Assembly (NCBI GenBank): GCA_022561415.1
Contig: JADFRH010000147.1
Location: forward strand, 1 to 6,340
Length of the DNA: 6,340 nucleotides
Direction of reading: 5' to 3'
Source: Planctomycetota bacterium
GTDB taxonomy: Bacteria; Planctomycetota; Phycisphaerae; UBA1845
Of the stretch, positions 1 to 6,283 are shown in pieces. A program made the position numbers and the translations under genes. The notes below the pieces were generated by a model. It made no database searches and was not told where the DNA came from. It was given only the letters and a program-made list of their open reading frames with translations. Numbering within the stretch: the stretch's first letter is position 1; each line of letters opens with the position of its first letter.

Positions 1-1
1 G

Positions 2-304
2 GCGCGCTTCATGCGGCAGGATCCGTTCGAGTTCGTGCCGCAGTTCAAGCTGGTGATCATTGGGAACCACACGCCGTCCATCAGAAACGTCGACGAAGGA
101 ATTCGGCGCCGGCTCCACCTCGTTCCCTTCACCGTCACCATCCCTCGGGAGGAACGCGACACCGACCTGCTCGCCAAGCTGTCGGATCGGGCTCGAACCA
201 TCTTTCGCCGCCGACGAATCGGGATCATCTTTCAGGAATACAATCTGCTCCCGACGCTGACCGTCGCCGAAGTGCCGACCAAACAGGGCACCGCCAAGCC
301 GTAG
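2..304 (+). pseudogene. Fused remnant: P4/D5-type primase-helicase C-terminal piece joined to an ABC ATPase piece
   Basis: This open frame enters from the left edge and ends at TAG 302-304, so any true start lies outside the window. Numbering from the ATG at 11, residues 1-57 match the SF3 helicase end of phage/plasmid primases (P4/D5 family). [18 protein letters not shown] is the motif C strand ending in GN, and [10 protein letters not shown] carries the arginine cluster. In the family this part would continue into a winged-helix tail, but after LLAKL the sequence changes. Residues 58-87 ([14 protein letters not shown], then [16 protein letters not shown]) match the Q-loop region of LolD/MacB-type ABC transporter ATPases. 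Walker A, the signature motif and Walker B are absent. The last ten residues match nothing I recognise. Neither half could be functional, so this is joined gene debris, probably from a former mobile element. The family matches are from memory of conserved motifs, but both are distinctive. Confidence 0.7.
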
Positions 305-353
305 GTGCGAAGCACATTCGACCGCCCGGGCGGACAAACATCCACCAAGCGGT

Positions 354-385
354 GGCACCGACGTGTAACATTGCACATCGGTGCC
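354..385. repeat. 12-bp-arm inverted repeat (hairpin) upstream of the URO-D gene
   Basis: GGCACCGACGTG (354-365) and CACATCGGTGCC (374-385) are inverted copies matching at 11 of 12 positions, with an 8-base loop. An alternative small palindrome, CGGTGGCACCG (350-360), shares the left arm, so two competing foldings are possible. There is no T-tract after the right arm, which argues against a simple intrinsic terminator. It sits 20 bp before the ATG at 406, so it could be an operator or terminate readthrough from the debris upstream. Confidence 0.6.
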
Positions 386-405
386 CCGGCCTATAGATTC
401 CGGGC
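371..405 (+). promoter_or_regulatory. Possible promoter of the URO-D/ndk/cupin cluster, perhaps giving a leaderless transcript
   Basis: A -10-like TATAGAT lies at 392-398, about 8 bases before the ATG at 406, and no Shine-Dalgarno sequence is visible before that ATG. Transcription starting at the usual distance from this box would begin at or next to the ATG, as in leaderless mRNAs. The -35 match is weak: TTGCAC at 371-376 shares three of six consensus bases, and it overlaps the right arm of the 354-385 inverted repeat. This is inference from spacing only. Confidence 0.3.
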
Positions 406-1404
406 ATGACGACCATGACCCGAATCGAACGCATGACGGCCGTCCTGCGCGGTGAACAACCCGACCGGACGCCCGTTAGCTACTGGTATCATTTCCCACC
501 AGAATGCCACTGCGGTCCGCCCGCGGTCCAGGCGCACCTCAAACATCTCGAGCGGCATCAGCTCGACTTCCTCAAAATCATGAACGACAACGGGTATCCG
601 ACCCGTCGCGAAGTGCGCTCGGCCGATGATCTTGGAGACCTGCCCGTACTGCGCGGCGATGAAGACGCCTACGCGAGTCAGCTTGAGCTGATTCGATCGC
701 TGGCGAGCGAACTGAAAGGCAAGGTGCTGATGATTACCACGCTCTTTAACGCGTGGACGCTTCTTCGCCGCGTCGTCACACCGCGAAGCTCGGGCACCTC
801 CCGTCCGCCGACGCTTGGCGGTCCGGTCAACCCGGTCGATCACAGACTCAGCGAGCTACTGGTGGAGGATCGGGGATCGGTGGGCATGGCCCTCGATGCC
901 ATCGCGGCGTCGCAGGCGAACTTCGCCGCCAAGTGCATCGAAGCCGGCGCGGACGGCATCTTCCTGAGCGTGCGAGACGACTGGGTCGACACGGAGGAAA
1001 ACGGACCGGATGTGTATGACCAGTTGGTGCGCACCGGCGACGGGCAGATTCTAAGCGCCGCACGCGGCGCCCGGTTCAACATGCTGCACGTGTGCGGCGT
1101 GGCCAGTAACTTCGATGCGTTCGCCGCCTACCCGGTACACGGCATCAACTGGGCGGACCGAGCGGCCGGCCCGGCGATTTCCGAGGTGGTTGGCAAGGTC
1201 AAGTCCGCCGTGTGCGGCGGGGTCGACAACCTCGGCACGCTGGTAAAGGGATCGCCGCCGCAGGTGGAAGAAGAAGTCCACGACGCCTTGCGTCAGGCCG
1301 GGAATCACCCGATGATCGTCGCCCCGGGGTGTACGTTTGATCCGCAGCTTGTCCCGGAAGAAAACCTGGACGCGATGGTCAAAGCGGTCCGTGCGTCAAC
1401 ATAA
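406..1404 (+). CDS. Uroporphyrinogen decarboxylase (URO-D) family protein, cobamide methyltransferase-like
   Basis: This 332-residue protein spans the whole URO-D/MtaA/CmuA fold. It opens with RIERMTAVLRGEQPDRTPV, the usual start of the methyltransferase branch, and lacks the RQAGRY-type substrate motif of true HemE. Three likely zinc ligands of the MtaA/MtbA type are present: H228-x-C230 in HVCG, and C309 in APGCTF. The spacing is right for binding a thiol such as coenzyme M, homocysteine or another methyl acceptor. AGADGIFLSV (residues ~178-187) and the terminal EENLDAMVKA are also typical. It is therefore better called a corrinoid-dependent methyltransferase or demethylase-like protein than a haem enzyme; its substrate cannot be read from sequence. 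ATG 415 is an alternative start. The stop lies 26 bp before ndk, so co-transcription is likely. No corrinoid-protein gene is nearby, so a partner would have to be encoded elsewhere. Confidence 0.88.
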   Translation: MTTMTRIERMTAVLRGEQPDRTPVSYWYHFPPECHCGPPAVQAHLKHLERHQLDFLKIMNDNGYPTRREVRSADDLGDLPVLRGDEDAYASQLELIRSLASELKGKVLMITTLFNAWTLLRRVVTPRSSGTSRPPTLGGPVNPVDHRLSELLVEDRGSVGMALDAIAASQANFAAKCIEAGADGIFLSVRDDWVDTEENGPDVYDQLVRTGDGQILSAARGARFNMLHVCGVASNFDAFAAYPVHGINWADRAAGPAISEVVGKVKSAVCGGVDNLGTLVKGSPPQVEEEVHDALRQAGNHPMIVAPGCTFDPQLVPEENLDAMVKAVRAST

Positions 1405-1418
1405 CAACACGAGAGTGC

Positions 1419-1433
1419 AAGGAGTACACATTG
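1419..1433 (+). promoter_or_regulatory. Ribosome binding site fixing a TTG start for ndk
   Basis: AAGGAG at 1419-1424 stands six bases before TTG at 1431. The encoded protein begins (M)QRTLIILKPDAIQR, which is exactly where nucleoside diphosphate kinases begin, so the TTG is the real start. Confidence 0.8.
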
Positions 1434-1892
1434 CAGCGAACGCTAATCATACTCAAACCCGACGCGATTCAGCGCCGGCTCTGCGGAAGAATCATCGAGC
1501 GATTCGAGAGCAAAGGGCTCGTGATTGCGGGCATGAAGCTGATGCGCATCTCGCGCGAACTCGCCGAGACGCACTACGCCCCGCACAAGGGTAAGTCGTT
1601 CTACCCGCCGCTCATCGACTACATCACCAGCGGGCCGGTGGTCGTCATGGTGCTCGCCGGAGAGCGGGCCATCGATATCGCTCGCGCGCTGATGGGCAAG
1701 ACGTTCGGCTATGAGGCCGCCCCAGGCACGATTCGCGGCGACTTCGGTTCGAGCAAGTCGTACAACCTGGTCCACGGCAGCGACGCCCCCGAGACGGCCG
1801 CCACCGAGATCGCCCTCTACTTCACGGAAGCCGAACTGCTCGACTACGCACCGGCCGGCTCCGAGTGGATTTGTAAGGCCGACGAAGTATAA
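1431..1892 (+). CDS. ndk: Nucleoside diphosphate kinase
   Basis: This cytosolic enzyme transfers the gamma phosphate from ATP to other (deoxy)nucleoside diphosphates through a phosphohistidine, balancing NTP and dNTP pools. The 153-residue length is normal for the family. The amino end TLIILKPDA contains the conserved lysine (K9), followed by a GRIIERFESKGL helix. The Y49-APHKGKSFYPPL stretch, the LMGKT segment, GTIRGDF (R102) and the active-site motif N112-LVHGSD with catalytic H115 are all in place. The motif usually ends in HGSDS; here it is HGSDA, a mild change. Translation begins at TTG with a strong AAGGAG. It lies 26 bp after the URO-D gene and 24 bp before the cupin gene, so it is probably the middle gene of an operon. 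Identification is secure. Confidence 0.96.
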   Translation: MQRTLIILKPDAIQRRLCGRIIERFESKGLVIAGMKLMRISRELAETHYAPHKGKSFYPPLIDYITSGPVVVMVLAGERAIDIARALMGKTFGYEAAPGTIRGDFGSSKSYNLVHGSDAPETAATEIALYFTEAELLDYAPAGSEWICKADEV

Positions 1893-1916
1893 AGGTCGGC
1901 GTAGGGAGACCACGAA

Positions 1917-2270
1917 ATGAAAGTACAATCGATCGATTCGCACGACCAGACGGACGTGACCATGGAGGGGGCGAGCGGCGTGAAGATGCGCATGCTGGTC
2001 GGACCGGATGACAAGGCCGACAATTTTCACATGCGGCACTTCGAGGTGGAACCGGGCGGCCATTCACCCCACCACAGCCACCCCTACGAGCACGAAATCC
2101 TCATTCTGAAAGGGACCGGCGTCGCGAAATCCGTGCAGGGCGATCGCCCCTTCAAGGCCGGTGACGTAATCTTCGTGCCCGCGAGCGAAGAGCACCAGTT
2201 CGTCAACAGCGGCAACGAGCCGCTGGCGTTCATCTGCCTGATCCCCGCGCCGCAGGACTGTTCAACCTGA
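1917..2270 (+). CDS. Single-domain cupin protein
   Basis: This small protein of 117 residues is one conserved beta-barrel cupin domain. Motif 1 is G47-(x5)-H53-x-H55-(x4)-E60 and motif 2 is G82-(x5)-P88...H93-(x3)-N97. The four metal ligands H53, H55, E60 and H93 are therefore intact, and a bound Mn, Fe, Ni or Zn is likely. Small cupins of this kind include dioxygenases, isomerases and sugar- or metabolite-binding proteins, so the reaction cannot be assigned. No signal peptide is visible; it should be cytosolic. AGGGAG at 1903-1908, eight bases before ATG 1917, supports the start. It is separated from ndk by 24 bp and probably ends the operon. No helix-turn-helix is attached, so it is not a cupin-type regulator. 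Confidence 0.9.
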   Translation: MKVQSIDSHDQTDVTMEGASGVKMRMLVGPDDKADNFHMRHFEVEPGGHSPHHSHPYEHEILILKGTGVAKSVQGDRPFKAGDVIFVPASEEHQFVNSGNEPLAFICLIPAPQDCST

Positions 2271-2312
2271 GTCCGGCTTGTCCGGGTCAAGGTCGAAACG
2301 CGCTGCACGCGA

Positions 2313-2342
2313 TTGGACTCGATCATGCGCCCCCGACATAAT
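2313..2342 (+). promoter_or_regulatory. Possible sigma70-type promoter for the nitroreductase gene
   Basis: TTGGAC (2313-2318) and CATAAT (2337-2342) are separated by 18 bp. The -10 matches five of six consensus bases, the -35 three. Transcription would begin near 2349, about 30 bases before the start codon at 2379. If real, the nitroreductase is expressed independently of the upstream cluster and the farther upstream start at TTG 2313 is excluded. Confidence 0.3.
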
Positions 2343-2367
2343 GCCCGCGACGAAGGTCCGACTCGCT

Positions 2368-2381
2368 GGAGGACAGGTTTG
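2368..2381 (+). promoter_or_regulatory. Ribosome binding site favouring a TTG start at 2379
   Basis: GGAGG at 2368-2372 is six bases from TTG 2379 but 18 bases from ATG 2391. Both starts agree with the family, whose members begin just before an IPYDF motif. The ribosome site prefers TTG 2379, and the window already has another TTG start (ndk). Confidence 0.55.
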
Positions 2382-3044
2382 CCGGCACGAATGATTCCCT
2401 ACGACTTTCCGCGACAAGACCCGACCGGCATGTCCGCCCGGGCCGATTCGCTGCTGCGCGAAATGCAGACGCGCCGTAGCTGCCGCGTGTTCAGCGACGA
2501 AAGCGTACCCCGCGAACTCGTCGAGAGCGTCATTGAAATCGGACACACCGCGCCCAGCGGCGCCAATCGCAAGCCCTGGCGGTTCGTGGTGGTCGATGAT
2601 CCGAAGCTCAAACACGAGATTCGGCTCGCGGCCGAGGAAGAGGAACGAGAAAACTACGGCCGACGATTCCCCAAGGAATGGCTCGACTCCCTCGAACCCA
2701 TCGGCACCGACGCGAGCAAGCCCTTCCTTGAAATCGCCCCGTGGCTGGTCGTCTTGTTTCGCATCGACTGGGAAATCCTCGACGAAAAGCGTGTCCACAA
2801 CTATTATCCGGCCGAGTCGACGGGGATCGCAGCCGGGATGTTCCTGATGGCCTGCCACTTGGTCGGGCTGGCGACCTTGACGCACACGCCGAGTCCGATG
2901 AAGTTCCTGCGTGAGTTGTTGGGCCGGCCGGCGAACGAAAAGCCGTACCTGCTGATGCCGATCGGCTACCCAGCGGATGACTGCGTCGTCCCCGATCTCC
3001 CGAAAAAGCCGCTGTCCGAAGCGTTGCAATGGAACGGCGCGTAG
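2379..3044 (+). CDS. Nitroreductase-fold flavoprotein, iodotyrosine deiodinase-like
   Basis: This is an FMN-dependent, probably NAD(P)H-linked protein of about 221 residues from TTG 2379. It starts with IPYDFPR and has the FMN phosphate motif R32-R33-S34, then APSGAN (58-63), LTHTPSP, and a C-terminal GYPADDCVVPDLPKKPL, all typical of the iodotyrosine deiodinase (IYD) branch rather than NfsA/NfsB. The three residues that clamp the substrate amino acid in human IYD (E157, Y161, K182) have counterparts E89, Y93 and K114 with the same spacing (4 and 21). The lid region is therefore complete, and reductive dehalogenation of halotyrosines or reduction of a similar phenol amino acid is plausible. 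No membrane anchor is present, unlike the animal enzyme. The substrate in this organism is unknown. ATG 2391 (217 residues) is the alternative start; TTG 2313 would add an unsupported leader. Confidence 0.88.
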   Translation: MPARMIPYDFPRQDPTGMSARADSLLREMQTRRSCRVFSDESVPRELVESVIEIGHTAPSGANRKPWRFVVVDDPKLKHEIRLAAEEEERENYGRRFPKEWLDSLEPIGTDASKPFLEIAPWLVVLFRIDWEILDEKRVHNYYPAESTGIAAGMFLMACHLVGLATLTHTPSPMKFLRELLGRPANEKPYLLMPIGYPADDCVVPDLPKKPLSEALQWNGA

Positions 3045-3062
3045 CTCGCCGTTGAAAAAGTG

Positions 3063-3136
3063 TGTGGGACCGACTTTCCAGTCGGTCAACCGCCGCAGTG
3101 CAGCCGAAAACGACCGAATGGAAAGTCGGTTCCACA
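3063..3136. repeat. REP-like inverted repeat pair between nitroreductase and M14 genes
   Basis: Two 24-base arms (3063-3086 and 3113-3136) are reverse complements at 22 of 24 positions, around a 26-base spacer. The outer 18 bases are TGTGGGACCGACTTTCCA on the left and TGGAAAGTCGGTTCCACA on the right, with one difference. The left arm also contains its own perfect hairpin, GACCGACT-TTCC-AGTCGGTC (3068-3087). The right arm folds less well. From memory, GTGGGAC...CTTTCCAG-type units are dispersed intergenic repeats in planctomycete genomes. The position, 18 bp after one gene and about 40 bp before the next, suits a REP/BIME-type element or transcription barrier. Confidence 0.8.
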
Positions 3137-3177
3137 AGGCACCAACCAGGGATCGGCCGGAAAGGAAGAGGGAAACA

Positions 3178-5967
3178 ATGCCTCGATCGTTGATGATTCT
3201 CGGATCGGTAGCCTTCTCGATCGTATTGACCGCCTGTGTCAGCGTTCGACCGGCCATTGCCCAAGCCGCAGCGCCGGTGCGGGGCGTTCCCACGCCCGAG
3301 TCGGTCATAGGTCACAAGGTCGGCGCCGACTACAAGCTCGCCCGCTGGGAAACCATTGTTGAATACTTCGACAAACTCGGCGCCGCCTCAGACCGCATCC
3401 ATGTCAGACGCCTCGATGAATCGACCGAAGGCAACCCCTATCTGCTCGTCGAAATCAGCAGTGCCGATACCATCCGCAACCTCGACAAGTACCGCACGCT
3501 GCAACACAAACTCGCCGACCCGCGATTGCTGTCAAACGAAGCCGATCGAGCGGCCACCCTTCGCGACGCCAAGACCACCATTGTCGTCACGACGGGTCTG
3601 CACTCGAATGAGTGCGCCGGACCACAGATGGCCATGGAACTCGCGTACGTCCTGGCCGGCGGCAACGACCCACGCACGCGCGAAATCCTCGACAACTGCA
3701 TCATCCTGCTCGTCCCCTCGGCGAACCCCGACGGCAACAACAAGATCATCGACTGGTACGAAAAATATCTCGGCACCCCCTTTGAGGCCGGCTGGATGCC
3801 CTGGCTCTATCAAAAGTACGCCGGACACGACAACAACCGCGACTGGTTCATGCTGAACCTGAAAGAAATTCGCACGCTGACCAAAGTGCTCTACCACGAA
3901 TGGTACCCGACCATCTCCTACGACATTCACCAGATGGGCAATCGCGGCGCACGCTTCTTCGTGCCGCCCTTTTTCGACCCGGTCAACCCCAACGTCGACC
4001 CGCTGATCCACCAGTCGCTGCTGCTCATCGGCGGGCACATGGCCACCGAACTTCAAGAGAACGGCAAGACCGGCGTCATCTATAAGGCCATCTTCGACAA
4101 CTGGTGGCAAGGCGGAAACCGCACGACGCCCTACCGTCACAACATCGTGGGCATTCTCACCGAGGCGGCCAGTGCCAACTTTGCGTCACCCATTTTTCAA
4201 GAATACCGCGACTTGCGCGGCGGCGGACGCGGCTTCCCCAGCTACACGCCGGCCGTCAACTTCCCCGAGCCCTGGCCCGGCGGCTGGTGGCGACTGCGCG
4301 ACGTCGTCGACTACGAATTGCTCGCCTGCCGCGGGCTCTTCACCCTCGGCGCGCGATACCGCGATCGCTTTGTGCGCAATCACCTGGCGCTCAGCGAAAA
4401 ATCCTTGAAAAAAGGAGCCCAAGAGCCCCCCTTTGCGTGGCTGGTCCCGCCCGATCAGCACGATCCGGGGGCGGCCGCCCACATGCTCGAGATTCTTCGC
4501 CTCGGCGGCATCGAGGTTCACGCCGCGACCGAACCCTTCACGGCCGACGGCATCGAGTATCCGGTCGGGACACACGTGATGCTCGCGTCGCAGCCCTATC
4601 GCCCTCATCTCAAAGACATGATGGAGCGGCAGCTCTACCCCGACCGACGCCAATACAAGGACGGACCGGCCGAGTCGCCCTACGATTCGGCCGGCTGGAC
4701 GCTGCCGATTCAGATGGGCGTCAGTAGCGTGGAAGTCGTTTCGCCGTTTGCGGCCTCGCTCGAACGCGTCGCCAAAGTCGAGGCGTCAAAGGCTGTTCCG
4801 CCCGCCACTCCAGCGCCGGCCGGTTACATCACGAAGCGACAGGGCAACAGCGACTACCGGATCGTCAACGCACTGCTAGCCGAAGGGTTCGCGGCGTCGG
4901 TTCTGGCGACCGAACACCAGGAGCACACGGTAGGCAGCATTGTCATCACGCCCGGCGACGCCGACGGCGATCTTACCGCGCGCGTGCGCGACCTTACCGC
5001 GAGAATCCCCGGACGATTCGCACCGCTCACCATGCTGCCGCCGCGGCGCAACCTCAGAGCCATGACCCGTCCGCGAACCGCGCTCTATCAGACGTGGACA
5101 TCGAGCATGGACGAAGGCTGGACGCGATACACGCTCGAGCAGTTCGACTTCCCTTACACGACGATTCACAATGCAGAGATTCGCGCCGGCAGCCTGCGCG
5201 ACCGTTTCGACTGCATCATCTTGCCGGACCAGTCGCTGAGACGACTGCTCGACGGTGCCAGCGACAAGGACATGCCCCCGCCGTACGCCGGTGGCATCGG
5301 CCAAGACGGTGCGATGCAGCTCGAACGGTTCGTCGAAGCGGGCGGCACGCTTGTGCTGATGGACTCGGCCACCGAACTGGCGACCGATCTCTTTCACGTC
5401 CCCATGCGCAACGCGCTGAAGGGCCTGCCGCGCGACAAGTTCTTCTGCCCCGGCTCGCTCCTTCGCATCCGCGTCAACAACACGCACCCGCTGGGATACG
5501 GATTCGGCGCTGAGGCCTCCGCGACTTTCTCTCGATCGCAGGCGTTCGAGATCGGCAAGGCCGCACTGAAACCGGCGGACAGCAAGAAGCCGGGTGGTAG
5601 CACGAACAAGAAGAACGCACCGGCGCGGGTACTCACCGAAGCCGAAATCAAGAAAAAGGTGGCCAAGCAACCGGTCACGTCGGTCGCGACCTACGCGGAC
5701 AACATGGTATTGCTGAGCGGATGGATTCTCGGCGAGGACTACCTCCGCAACCGCACGGCCGTGGCCGAGGTCAAGTACGGCAAGGGTCGGATCGTCATGT
5801 TCGGCTTCCGCGTACAATTCCGCAGCCAGCCGCACAACACATTCAAGTTCCTGTTCAACGCGATCTACCGTTCCACGCTCGCGCCCGGCCCGGCGAACGG
5901 CTGCCTGTACCTCGGCCAGCTTTGTTGGCCGCTCGACTGCGGCTACATACGTCAGGTTCGATTTTGA
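3178..5967 (+). CDS. Exported M14-family zinc carboxypeptidase-like protein with C-terminal glutamine-amidotransferase-like domain
   Basis: This 929-residue protein has a secretion signal: MPRS followed by a hydrophobic run ending in LTAC (residues 17-20), a good lipobox. An ordinary signal peptidase site near AIAQA is the alternative. The M14 domain (about 50-400) carries the zinc ligands H142 and E145 (HSNE) and H251 (YDIHQM), the substrate-binding NNR (R221), and the general-base glutamate E329 in GILTEAASA, so it should be active. Residues ~425-515 include PYDSAGWTLPIQMGV, a hallmark of long bacterial M14 proteins. From ~630 onward is a domain resembling class I glutamine amidotransferase/beta-galactosidase-type folds, interrupted by a lysine-rich stretch near 800-825. 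The start is chosen because AAAGGAAGAGGG lies just before ATG 3178; an open frame from 2977 runs through the previous gene and the repeat. It probably trims peptides outside the cytoplasm. The last ~30 residues look unrelated to the family. Confidence 0.9.
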   Translation: MPRSLMILGSVAFSIVLTACVSVRPAIAQAAAPVRGVPTPESVIGHKVGADYKLARWETIVEYFDKLGAASDRIHVRRLDESTEGNPYLLVEISSADTIRNLDKYRTLQHKLADPRLLSNEADRAATLRDAKTTIVVTTGLHSNECAGPQMAMELAYVLAGGNDPRTREILDNCIILLVPSANPDGNNKIIDWYEKYLGTPFEAGWMPWLYQKYAGHDNNRDWFMLNLKEIRTLTKVLYHEWYPTISYDIHQMGNRGARFFVPPFFDPVNPNVDPLIHQSLLLIGGHMATELQENGKTGVIYKAIFDNWWQGGNRTTPYRHNIVGILTEAASANFASPIFQEYRDLRGGGRGFPSYTPAVNFPEPWPGGWWRLRDVVDYELLACRGLFTLGARYRDRFVRNHLALSEKSLKKGAQEPPFAWLVPPDQHDPGAAAHMLEILRLGGIEVHAATEPFTADGIEYPVGTHVMLASQPYRPHLKDMMERQLYPDRRQYKDGPAESPYDSAGWTLPIQMGVSSVEVVSPFAASLERVAKVEASKAVPPATPAPAGYITKRQGNSDYRIVNALLAEGFAASVLATEHQEHTVGSIVITPGDADGDLTARVRDLTARIPGRFAPLTMLPPRRNLRAMTRPRTALYQTWTSSMDEGWTRYTLEQFDFPYTTIHNAEIRAGSLRDRFDCIILPDQSLRRLLDGASDKDMPPPYAGGIGQDGAMQLERFVEAGGTLVLMDSATELATDLFHVPMRNALKGLPRDKFFCPGSLLRIRVNNTHPLGYGFGAEASATFSRSQAFEIGKAALKPADSKKPGGSTNKKNAPARVLTEAEIKKKVAKQPVTSVATYADNMVLLSGWILGEDYLRNRTAVAEVKYGKGRIVMFGFRVQFRSQPHNTFKFLFNAIYRSTLAPGPANGCLYLGQLCWPLDCGYIRQVRF

Positions 5968-6069
5968 ATGAACATCGTTTAGCGCAAGCGGACTCCCGTA
6001 TACTCCGTCACTGCGATCAGTCATGGCCACTTCAGAGCTAGGGTCCTTGGCAATCCATTTCGTTTTCAT
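5872..6069 (-). pseudogene. Possible 5' remnant of a leftward FAD-linked oxidase gene
   Basis: Read leftward from ATG 6069, codons 30-45 give LNDVHSKSNLTYVAAV, and codons 47-66 continue RPTKLAEVQ...AGRERG. This resembles the amino end of FAD_binding_4-type oxidases, where NDVHSxLNPTRVxxVVRP and an LxxLQAAVRxA helix precede the flavin-binding loop. The expected next motif (a glycine-rich GGRHxxGG-type segment) never appears, because from about 5872 the frame is simply the antisense of the M14 gene. Upstream of the ATG stand a strong ribosome site and a good promoter, as expected of a real gene start. Several differences from the family motif (S for L, L for P) are single-base changes, suggesting decay. 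The frame stays open to 4876 but codes nothing recognisable there. The homology is short and recalled from memory, so this is a moderate-confidence call. Confidence 0.4.
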
Positions 6070-6128
6070 CTATTTACCCTCCGCAATCCGATTGATCGAA
6101 TTATAACAATATATACATATACTATATG
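6067..6128 (-). promoter_or_regulatory. Minus-strand promoter and ribosome binding site in front of ATG 6069
   Basis: On the minus strand TTCATA (6128-6123) and a perfect TATAAT (6105-6100) are separated by 17 bp. GGAGGG (6082-6077) then lies seven bases before ATG (6069-6067). The predicted transcript starts near 6092, giving a leader of about 20-25 bases. Sequence and spacing are close to ideal for all three elements, but the surrounding DNA is AT-rich, so a -10 match alone would mean little; the co-occurrence with the ribosome site is what counts. Confidence 0.5.
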
Positions 6129-6283
6129 AAATCAAACGTAGTGTCAAATCCGCTTCTCCTTATGAATGTGGAGTCTTAAGTTTCTAAGTAGTAAATAGTT
6201 ATGACGAAATAGCGTTAAAACTCCTTCGCTCACGTGGATTCACTGCCTCCGCGTTCCGAAAACCTGCATTCGAGCCTTGGAAG

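Noticed and set aside
322..333. Perfect 12-bp palindrome CCGCCCGGGCGG as a terminator
   Set aside because: It has no loop and no following T-tract, and such GC palindromes arise easily in high-GC DNA.
406..1404. Calling the URO-D family gene hemE
   Set aside because: The HemE amino-terminal substrate motif is missing and the MtaA-type zinc ligands are present.
2313..2378. Nitroreductase start at TTG 2313
   Set aside because: It lacks a ribosome site, adds residues unlike the family, and overlaps a plausible promoter. TTG 2379 or ATG 2391 fit better.
2977..3177. Extension of the M14 frame back to 2977
   Set aside because: It would overlap the nitroreductase 3' end and translate the inverted repeat. 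ATG 3178 has a ribosome site and is followed directly by a signal peptide.
4876..5871. Minus-strand frame as a genuine coding gene over its whole length
   Set aside because: Only the first ~66 codons resemble a protein family. The rest is the complement of well-conserved M14 coding sequence.
6126..6179. Small + strand open frame of 17 codons
   Set aside because: No ribosome site, very short, and in AT-rich DNA where such frames are expected by chance.
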